From: Flabesymbios commensalis | Taxonomy: Eukaryota > Annelida > Polychaeta > Terebellida > Flabelligeridae | DNA: 64,000 bases | Direction: 5' to 3' | Assembly (NCBI GenBank): GCA_964017125.1 | Contig: OZ024902.1 | Location: forward strand, 56,282,791 to 56,346,790 | In this document: in pieces, positions 56,551 to 64,000 of the stretch | How the letters are laid out: every line of letters begins with the position of its first letter | How positions within the stretch are numbered: the stretch's first letter is position 1 | Translations under genes and position numbers: made by a program | Notes under the pieces: model-generated | Told to the model about the DNA's origin: nothing | Seen by the model: only the letters and a program-made list of their open reading frames with translations | Database searches by the model: none

Positions 56551-59500
56551 GTAAGTTCGCGAATAGCCAAACCAATTTTGTGAATGCTGAAATAAAGTTT
56601 ATGAAAAGCGGCGAGTGAAAGAAGATTTTCGAATGATATCAAGGGATATATTGGGACACACTGCTATGGATATCGGGCATAATGCCTAATTCACCTATCA
56701 GGTTTTTAAACACTTTGATCTGTACATTGGGATATTATGAAGCCCGAAACACAATAAGTAAGTTTATTCAGCAACAGATTTATATATGTGTGCATACATA
56801 TTAACGAGTGCATATTAGACGCGTAAATAGCGTGGTAAAAGATAAAGCGTGAACAGTGATGCAATAAAGCGATACAATTTTTTTTTGTGTGTGAAAATGT
56901 ACTCCGATATACAAAGTGACGTAGATTTTATTAGCAAGTTTTCTTAACACTGATGGTTCTTCAGAAGATAAGAGAGGGGTCAATTTAAACATATTTAGTC
57001 TAAAAGTGTAATAGCGGGGTAACACATGTCTGATGTGACGTGTGTTCTCACATTCAAACAAACGATGAAATAGTTCTCCTAGGACATTACATGTTGGACA
57101 TAGCCATTCAAAATCTTGTAAGAGAAATTCTGTGTTTAAAACTTGTTACCAAAAGAAAATAATTGTGACATCTAAAGTGGTTTGTTATATTCTTGTATAA
57201 TCATGATAATGAACAGCTCGACCTGGTACTTACTGAAGTAAACCATTGTTATTATTTTTTATTTAGTTTATTTATATAGCGCCTTTTTGATTTTGATTTT
57301 GTAACCAGTCAAAGTCAATAGAAATATTGATCACGTAATCACTGCTTAAATGAACTAATAAAATATATTCTACTGTAGATTTGGCAATATGCGCGACGTT
57401 TTAATTTTCGCATATTTCGCGAATTCAAGAATATCACGAAAATTATTATTAAAATTGCGCTTCTGAAGAAAACTGAAAATTAGCGAATTCTAAATCTCGA
57501 GAAAAGTCCCAAAATCAGAAATTCGCGAAAATTTCAACACGCAAAAATTACCACATCTACTGTATTTGTAACTAGGCATAGCCAAATCCCAAATTAAATA
57601 ACATGTTTCTTACTAGAGCAGCACAGTTAAAAATTGTACTATCTGCAGTAATAGTGTGTAACATTATTTCATACATTTTCTGAACCAATAGACCTAATTC
57701 TCTATGTACCATTTTTAGCCAGTATTACGCTATGCATACCTTTTTTCTAAAATCAGTGAGAATCTCACAAGTTCCCCGTATGCCATTTCATTGGTTGTTA
57801 ATTTAGAAACTTTCAAAAGTCATAAAAAAATCAAATGTAGGCTACTCTCTCCATCGCCGCAGCGGTGTGCAATCCTCATAATTCACAAGAGTAAAATAGT
57901 ACAGGTAACACATGTCCAATATCAAATAACATACATAATAGTTCTGGTTTGGGTCGATCAATTCATACGCAATACCCTGAATTGAAAATAGTGCTCGCAA
58001 TCCCCTGTTTTGTTGGGTGCCTGAACATCCCCTTGTACTAGAAATGATAATAACTAAATATGAGAAGTGTTATACTACCTCTGACATTGAGTAACCATCT
58101 TAGTTTTGGAATAAATGAACACATAATTTTCACCTTTGCCCATATTCATGAACAGAATCGAGGCTATTTTGCAAATGTAATCTACTCTCAGCTATTAAAA
58201 CAGAACCATCGGCAGATAATCAGATAATAAAAGACATAGTTTAAGATCGTCAACAGTTATCCCTTCGCTTCCACTTTCATGCAACATTTCTCTCCTATGA
58301 TCATATCATTAACATACATAGGCGAAATAAAAAGGGTGACAAGCTCTCACCCCTGACCTTGTCGTAAACAAGTGAATGATCAAAACACACGTTAAATGGA
58401 GGATATGGGGACTAAATAAAAGGTGTGACAAGCTCTCACCTTGTCGTAAACAAGTGAATGATCTAAACACAAGTTAAATGGAGGATATGGGGAATAAATA
58501 GAAGGGGTGACAAGCTCTCACCTTGTCGTAAGCAAGTGAATGATGTAAACACACGTTAAGTGGAGGATATGGGGAGCTGGCACCCTCCAGGTGTGGGCCT
58601 AGTTGTTAACAGGTACGGGTCCAGCCGTTTTACATGGCCGCCTATTTAAAACCACCGTACGTTTATAAGCACTCACAACGCACTTCCGGCGAGTGTTTAT
58701 AAACACCCGGGCGTTTATATGCGGTCGGCCTCGTTCACTTGTATACTGCCGTGCAAAGCCAAAAGGCTTACTTGTTAAGTAAGCAGATACTGCCTTTTGG
58801 ATTTTCACGGCAGAATAGCAAAGGGACCAGCCCCATAAAACTGCGAATTACATTGCATAACTTCATATGAATTCGCAATATAAAGACGCAGTTTAGTTAA
58901 GTATATAATAATCTACAATTTAGTCATTTTTGTAAGGTAAATTTCTGCAGAACTTACCTAGGAAGTGGGATATTTGACAGCGCTCCTGGATTGTATATAG
59001 GTTTTGTGCACTAAATCGTGTGTACAAAAAAGATGCCACATAGAATATACAAATGCCGCATACAATTTGACCATCACTATATCCACCCCCTCACGGTATT
59101 AGCGCAGAGTGTACCCCCAACGTATACATTTTTTAGCAATGACACTTTCAGGAGGTGGGGGTCAGTTGTCAGAAAATCTATTTTTCACGATTTTCACCAA
59201 TTAAAGCATCGTATTTCACAGATTCTGCTTCTCATGTTCATTACTAAGTAGTGGTGTGTTGTGTCAATTTATACTTTATACCAAATCTGGTATAATCAAG
59301 AGGAAATAGCTGATTTTATGGAATAAAATGTACAGTTAACCGTCATATTGGCCGACCGTTTATAAATGCCCGGGTGTTTATAAACACTCGCGGGAAGTGC
59401 GCTGCGAGTGCTTATAAACGCACGGTGGTTTTTAAATGGGCGGCCATATAAAAACGGCTGGACCCGGACCTGGTTAACGCTACTTCCTGTCACGCCAGAT

Positions 59501-62500
59501 ATCAGCGGTCGTTCCCCCTCTCTGTACTCGGATTTTAAAAAAAAAGAAATTTCTAGCCGATGCACTCGCATTATTCAATATCTTAGGAAGCATCTGTGGC
59601 AAAGGGGTAGAGTGCATGTATAAGATTGGGCGGGTCAGAAGTTAGTATGGAAGCCTATATCATAAACATGGCATAGACTCCAATTCATTCATTTATATAT
59701 ATATAAATGAATGAATTGGGGTCTATGCCATGTATCATAAACATGGCATAGACTCCAATTCATTCATTTATATATATATGGTGGGATGGGGAGCCCCTCA
59801 CGCCGAGAGTACCTGTAAGTGACCGTCGGAGCCTCTAGTGTGGGGTCACAATGGCCGACGAGGAAATCTGCCCGATCTCACCATTTAAACTCAAACTTCC
59901 TTCCCCGTCGAGTCGACGGTTCCAAACAAATCATAAAACTCTTTCTCCACTTGTCATGTTTATTCGTTTGACATTTGGCAACAACAAAGCACAACCTCCG
60001 CGCACGGCACGTCCTATCTGACTTAGCGAGAGCGAACTACGGCACGTCCGTAGTCGCCGAGTGTAACGCCTGAAGTGCGGGAAAAATACCAAAGCCGCAC
60101 AGTTTGCAATTGTGTGCACCCGTCACCAAGGTACGGAAACGAGGCGGTCGTCCACAACCTCCCGCGTCCGAGAAGCCGGGGATAACTGCCACCTTAACTG
60201 AACGAAGTCAGGATCCTACATATATATAAAGTTTATGCCATGTTTATGATACAGGCTTCCATACTAACTTCGGACCCGCCCAATCTTTATTCATGCTACC
60301 TCGATCTGCATCCTATAGACATCATGCTAACATGTCAAAGAATAATTTACTATGCCACAGTCCATACCCAGCAAGCACAATTTTTTATATACTTTATACA
60401 AAGTCGACCCAACGTTATACAAATGTTTTGTGTTTGCTGGATAGCCATCATAAACTATTTTATGATGTCTATGACCGGAGTCACGCCCCACTAAGTTGAC
60501 CTCCATTTTGTGAAATCTGAATAATTTTCACTCACTTGAAGTTGTGTATCGCTGACGCGATCCACAACTTCTAGTGAGTGAAAATTCCAATTGAATAATT
60601 TGGCGTTCAAAAGGTTAATACGACTATGATGGAGCTGGTTATTTTCCTTCCCATATTACCTGAAATAGAGGAGCGCGGCAAAAACTATTTATAGCCACCT
60701 GCAGCTATGAATGTTTGTGCAATCTAAAAAGGACAGATTAAAGTTTTGGCTTTGTGGCCGCAGGATGCTTATTTTACTAACAGTGTTCGTGGCTTATAAA
60801 AATGTATTTTTTTGTTTCAACAGGGCAAATTATCAATGTGTGGATTTTAGCGGCGGGTGCTGATCATAAAGTTTTTGTGTACATTGACGATGACCCAGTC
60901 CCAGTAGTTCCAGTCGTGAGCAAGGCACTTGTCCCAACGACGCTGGTACAAATACCGCATTCTGCAAAATGGCTAACTATCAGCTCAGGTAGCGTGTATT
61001 TTTTATAAGGTTATCCACTCAACAAATTACCTTTTTTTTTTAAATATTTTTTTTCCAATTATTATAGTCATATTAAAGACAGACAGGCACTATATGATAT
61101 TTATAATATTTCAGGCCTATTACAGAGGCAGAGTAGGCATACAACGACATAAATGAATAAGTTCGTCTAAACCCGGTAAACACAAAACATTTGTAAAACA
61201 TTTGTACAGTGTTGGACCAACGTCGAAGACGTTGGGCCGGCTTTGTACCAATGTTATACAAATGTTTTGTGTTTGCTCGGAAGGAACTGTAGCCCATGAC
61301 CTTGTTTTAATCAAGGTTACCCGAAAATGTATTTCAGAACTTTGTCGCGTGTGATATATCTCAAATGTAAACCATAGAACTATTTTAATATTGGAGCAAG
61401 AGTGGAAGCGAGACATTTCAGTTAAGCCGAAATTGAGAAAATATATCACCCGTAAAGAAAATTTTGCTACACCATATTATGTTTCCACTTTAGTACCTAA
61501 ACCTCGTAGAAGTATTTTTGCTGAATTTTGCTCAGGAATTTGAGAGTAGAAACACACCCTAGACAGAGAGTTAGAGATGCTACATCTGGACAGATACGCT
61601 GTCTAAAACTGGAAGGGCGTGTCTGTGCAATTTGCCCATCTGGCGAAGTCGAAGATGAATAGCATTTCTTGTTATAATGTAATGTCTTTGCCGATATTAC
61701 AGTTGATTATATCAACAATAGTTTGCGTTATAGCGACGTTAAAGCAAAAATGTACTTTTTTGATCACCGAGTGTTGGAAAGAAACAGTAAATTTTGTGTA
61801 TAAGGCGTGGTAAAAAGAAAGACATGTTTATATTCGTAAACTTTACCTCCTCAGCACACTGTGTATGTTTTGTTTACTGTAACCTAATATAAAGTGACAT
61901 TATAAGCCAACTTTGCCCGGCATATTCTATTTTTAATGATCATGATATTTATGTTTATATATGTGTATACATTTCACTAAAATAGGTAAATATTCACTTA
62001 CTTTAATACTTACATCAAGCTATGAAGCATTTGCGCAAACGATGTGTATCATGTGCGCAAATCTTAGCTTGATGCGCGCACACGATGAGTATCACATGCA
62101 TCATAACTTGATGTGCGCACATGATGCACATTGTGTGCGCACATGCATCATAACTTGATGTGCGCACATGATGCACATTGTGTGCGCACATGCATCATAA
62201 CTTGATGTGCGCACATGATACACATCGTGTGCGCACATGCATCATAACTTGATGTGCGCACATGATGCACATTGTGTGCGCACATGCATCGTAACTTGAT
62301 GTGCGCACATGATACACATCGTGTGCGCACATGCATCATAACTTGATGTGCGCACATGATACATATCGTGTGCGCACATGCATCATAACTTGATGTGCGC
62401 ACATGATACATATCATGTACGCACATCAAGCTAAGATATGCGTACATGATGCACATCGTGTACATTGATGATAACTCTGTCCCAGTCCCAGTTCCAGCCG

Positions 62501-63686
62501 TGAACGAGGCACTTGTTTGTCTCTACGAGTATGGTATAAATACCACATTCTGCAAAATGACTAACTATCAGCACAGGTATCGTGTATTTTTTATGCGATT
62601 ATCTACTTAACAGATTACCATTTTTTTCAAATAACTTATTGTTTCTGATTATATTAATTATCTTAAAGGCAGGTAGGCACTATTCTGCCAATTTATTGCT
62701 TCAGATTCAGGTTTCAAGAAATGATACATGTGCGCACACGATGTGTGTATCATGTGCGCACATCTTAGCTTCATGTGCTGACATGAAACGCTTTATGAGC
62801 GCACAGAAAGAGCCTTTCGTGCCTGATGTATTCTTTGCGTACGCACGTTTAACATTTTACATCACTTCATATAGTGTAGATATAGTAGGCCTAATATTCG
62901 CAAGGTTTTAATTTTCGCAAATTTCGCGAGGAAGAATAATTCGCGAATTCAAGAATCTTTAGAAAATTATTTTTTTAATAGCGCTACTACAAAAAAATGA
63001 AAATTCGTGAATTCTAAACTTTGTGAAAGTCCCCAAATCCGACAATTTAAACAAGTGAAAATTACCCATCTTTATCAATCCAGTTGTCTGCTACCGGCAG
63101 ACTCCTGGATATCACGTATATGTGCTATGAGTTTAGAACCCCCCTCCTCCCTCGCCAACTCAGGCAGCCTAAACGATCTGACTTGAGTGTGACCTCCACA
63201 CTACAGTCTGTAAACCGGTGACGTCATAATGAATATTCATGTTGTTCGCACCCCTCCTTTTCGTACAGGCTTCCCACACACCTGTTGTCAATGTCAGACC
63301 GGTGGTCTGATGGTCTGACCTGATGGGGCAAGGTGAAATTACCAGATCAGCAGTATATTATTTCTACCCCCCCGAACTGAGTAAGCCACAGATGATACAG
63401 ACTATATTTTGTGTGCAAATAACACTGTTTATACTTCATCTTCTATTGACAGTGAACAATAACTCTACTGCTGTTTTTGTGGCTATGTCCGACCATGGAA
63501 TTGTGACTGATACAACCTCTTGGGCGTGTAAAAATGGCAGGCAGCAACATTTGGAACAGAAAAGTTCTGATTGGACTAGTGATCTAGAACAATGGCCATC
63601 AGGACCTTATGGATGGCAAGGCGCTATACCCATTACATTACAAGGGGCTTATTTAGAGTGCAGAATCCCTCTACCTGGAGCGCCAG
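56469..63686 (+). CDS. Secreted or membrane protein, partial (first three exons)
   Basis: Three exons join in phase 1: 56469-56550, 60824-60988 and 63453-63686. They give 160 residues, and the reading continues past the window. The start MDDRVGLLITFIILYLASDR is a typical signal peptide, probably cleaved before or within CTRCSAEG. The next two exons read as one beta-rich domain: INVWILAAGADHKVFVYIDD, then STAVFVAMSDHGIVTDTTSW, then a Trp-rich end (WTSDLEQWPSGPYGW). The order of a hydrophobic strand, a middle with a small-residue AVxVA strand, then TDxxSWxC and two later Trp blocks resembles extracellular jelly-roll (galactose-binding-like) modules. That is a fold guess, and I do not recognise the protein. 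All-phase-1 exons are typical of shuffled extracellular domains. Confidence 0.72.
56551..57369 (+). other. Intron 1 of secreted-protein gene, first part
   Basis: No element recognised. A TATAGCGCCTTTTTGA word near 57278 is common in marine invertebrate repeats. Confidence 0.4.
57370..57562. repeat. MITE family S copy 1 (TTCGCGAA-rich)
   Basis: TACTGTAGATTTGGCAAT at the left is mirrored by ACCACATCTACTGTA at the right. Inside, TTCGCGAATTCAAGAAT and its mirror repeat. A diverged copy lies at 62868-63073. Confidence 0.65.
57563..58330. other. Intron, nothing recognised
   Basis: AT-rich, no supported gene or repeat. Confidence 0.4.
58331..58580 (+). repeat. Three tandem units of 82-89 bp
   Basis: GTGACAAGCTCTCACC begins units at about 58336, 58425 and 58507, each followed by TTGTCGTAAxCAAGTGAATG and TGGAGGATATGGGGA. 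Identity is high. Confidence 0.88.
58610..59473. mobile_element. 864-bp non-autonomous element with long TIRs and TTAA duplication
   Basis: Bounded by TTAA at 58606-58609 and 59474-59477. The inverted repeats span about 130 bp: CAGGTACGGGTCCAGCCG mirrors CGGCTGGACCCGGACCTGG, then GGCCGCC, TTATAAGCACTC and AACACCCGGGCG follow. The centre is unrelated AT-rich sequence with a small hairpin near 58752-58812. TTAA with long TIRs suggests a piggyBac or Kolobok-type parent. Confidence 0.82.
59609..60302. mobile_element. MITE with about 70-bp TIRs carrying a CpG-rich insert
   Basis: AGATTGGGCGGGTCAGAAGT (from about 59624) and TAGTATGGAAGCCTATATCA are mirrored by sequence ending at about 60302. Next to the left arm, GGCATAGACTCCAATTCATT is inverted and then repeated once more (59665-59780). 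The middle (59785-60215) is GC- and CpG-rich, unlike all its surroundings. Confidence 0.7.
59851..60021 (+). CDS. Possible captured 56-codon ORF
   Basis: ATG in a good context (CACAATGG) opens MADEEICPISPFKLKLPSPS and runs 56 codons to TGA in the CpG-rich insert. The composition looks like the 5' UTR and first coding segment of a host gene rather than transposon sequence. I do not recognise it. It may not be expressed as such. Confidence 0.35.
   Translation: MADEEICPISPFKLKLPSPSSRRFQTNHKTLSPLVMFIRLTFGNNKAQPPRTARPI
60367..60440. repeat. MITE family R, short copy
   Basis: CCCAGCAAGCACAATTTTTT at the left and CAAATGTTTTGTGTTTGCTGG at the right, with GTCGACCCAACGTTATA between. Confidence 0.65.
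60523..60587. repeat. Hairpin repeat
   Basis: ATTTTCACTCACTTGAAGTT is mirrored by AACTTCTAGTGAGTGAAAAT around GTATCGCTGACGCGATC. A GGTTAA end follows at about 60613. Confidence 0.7.
60824..60988 (+). CDS. Secreted-protein exon 2
   Basis: Residues 28-83, phase 1 to 1, after acceptor TTTCAACAG. It encodes GQIINVWILAAGADHKVFVY and ends AKWLTISS. Donor TCAG|GTAGCG. Confidence 0.72.
61173..61280. repeat. MITE family R, full copy
   Basis: CCGGTAAACACAAAACATTT is mirrored by AAATGTTTTGTGTTTGCTCGG, with a central hairpin CCAACGTCGAAGACGTTGG. Confidence 0.8.
61281..62013. other. Intron 2 of secreted-protein gene, unassigned part
   Basis: AT-rich, no supported gene or repeat. Confidence 0.4.
62014..62461. 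repeat. 47-bp minisatellite, alternating purine/pyrimidine
   Basis: CATAACTTGATGTGCGCACA begins seven near-identical units at 62102, 62149, 62196, 62243, 62290, 62337 and 62384, with degenerate units on both sides. Each unit contains TGTGCGCACA twice, a self-complementary word. CGTGTGCGCACATGCAT alternates purine and pyrimidine for 17 bases. A further fragment sits at about 62728-62790. Confidence 0.93.
62462..62640 (+). pseudogene. Degenerate duplicate of secreted-protein exon 2 and its 3' intron
   Basis: Aligns with 60880-61045: GTACATTGAxGATxACxC, then CATTCTGCAAAATGxCTAAC, TATCAGCxCAGGTA (donor kept) and TGTATTTTTTAT in the intron. It has lost the 5' half of the exon, where the 47-bp array now lies. 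It also carries a net 4-base gain near 62520-62540 that shifts its frame, so it cannot replace exon 2. Confidence 0.82.
62868..63073. repeat. MITE family S copy 2
   Basis: GGTTTTAATTTTCGCAAATT, TTCGCGAATTCAAGAATCT and GAAAGTCCCCAAATC match the 57370 copy in order. The left end is degraded. Confidence 0.6.
63453..63686 (+). CDS. Secreted-protein exon 3
   Basis: Residues 83-161, phase 1 to 1, after acceptor TATTGACAG. It encodes AVFVAMSDHGIVTDTTSWAC and AIPITLQGAYLECRIPLPG. Donor CCAG|GTGATT is chosen by phase and position. The frame stays open past it, to a stop at 63754 inside a MITE. Confidence 0.68.
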
Positions 63687-63717
63687 GTGATTATGACACT
63701 TTTGTAAGATATACTTT

Positions 63718-63814
63718 CCAGCAGACGCAAAACATTTGCGTAACATTTGTATAATGTTGGGCCAACGCCGAAGACGTTGTACAAATGTTATACAATTGTT
63801 TTGCGTTTGCTGGG
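63718..63814. repeat. MITE family R copy
   Basis: CCAGCAGACGCAAAACATTT is mirrored by AATTGTTTTGCGTTTGCTGGG, with the centre GGCCAACGCCGAAGACGTTG. It starts 32 bases after the exon 3 donor. Confidence 0.8.
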
Positions 63815-63830
63815 TTTTGCCCCTCTAACC

Positions 63831-63921
63831 ATCTAACACGAGACGTTGAACCAATGTTGGGTCAATGTTGGGCCAGCGTCGCAGACGGATGGGCCAACAT
63901 TGGGTCAATATCTCGTGTTTG
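63831..63921. repeat. MITE family Q copy
   Basis: TAACACGAGACGTTGAACCA is mirrored by GGGTCAATATCTCGTGTTT, with centre GGGCCAGCGTCGCAGACG. It lies directly after a family R copy. Confidence 0.78.
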
Positions 63922-64000
63922 ATGAGTAGATTTCCAGCACTGGACAAACTGCACATGCTCTCGGTGTTCAGGTTTCAAGGAAATATAATTCTCTCCCCGC

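Noticed and set aside
59785-60215. Ribosomal or snRNA gene because of high GC
   Set aside because: No recognisable rRNA or snRNA core sequence, and it lies inside the inverted ends of a MITE.
61619-61813. Small membrane protein ORF
   Set aside because: 64 codons in AT-rich intron sequence with no homology, and too short to support.
62014-62461. CRISPR-like array
   Set aside because: The 47-bp units are directly tandem without unique spacers, and the locus is in animal DNA.
62148-62465. Open frame on the minus strand with a repeated MCAHQVMMHVRT motif
   Set aside because: It is the translation of the 47-bp minisatellite. The motif repeats with the DNA unit and there is no independent coding signal.

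Overview
This window is animal nuclear DNA. It is AT-rich, its genes are split by many introns, and about half of what can be recognised is transposon debris and tandem repeats. The mix fits a marine invertebrate: a piggyBac element, CR1/L2-type LINE pieces, many TTAA-flanked MITEs and GT-AG introns of 0.2 to 9 kb. A deuterostome such as a hemichordate or echinoderm is a guess, not a result.

The main host gene is AGBL5 (cytosolic carboxypeptidase 5, a tubulin deglutamylase) on the + strand from 7056 to 38128. I could trace 16 coding exons whose splice phases all agree. They give one 1207-residue reading with every expected M14 metallocarboxypeptidase residue. A small upstream ORF precedes the start codon. 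The introns hold several MITEs and tandem duplications. Intron 11 (8.9 kb) is mostly one 8.1 kb piggyBac-type transposon in antisense orientation. Its transposase has one intron, an intact DDD triad and an in-frame stop inside the C-terminal Cys-rich domain. Long tandem arrays lie on both sides of the transposase.

From 38.1 to 56.4 kb I see no host gene. This stretch holds TTAA MITEs, two tRNA-like SINE fragments, a composite element with mirror-image minisatellites (about 45.95 to 48.25 kb), a decayed repetitive gene (48.3 to 48.96 kb), a 59-bp minisatellite containing an inversion (49.5 to 50.35 kb) and a LINE fragment (51.4 to 52.0 kb).

A second host gene starts at 56469 on the + strand and runs off the window. 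It has a signal-peptide exon and two extracellular-type exons, all joined in phase 1. It is probably a secreted or membrane protein with a beta-sandwich-like domain. Between its exons lie a TTAA element, a MITE that appears to have captured a CpG-rich segment with a 56-codon ORF, a 47-bp minisatellite of alternating purine/pyrimidine sequence, and a degenerate copy of exon 2.

The first 7 kb contain LINE and MITE remnants, a nearly identical 311-bp tandem duplication, a 90-bp near-perfect palindrome flanked by TTAA, and a 1.05 kb element with 28 to 29 bp inverted ends. No virus-like element was recognised.
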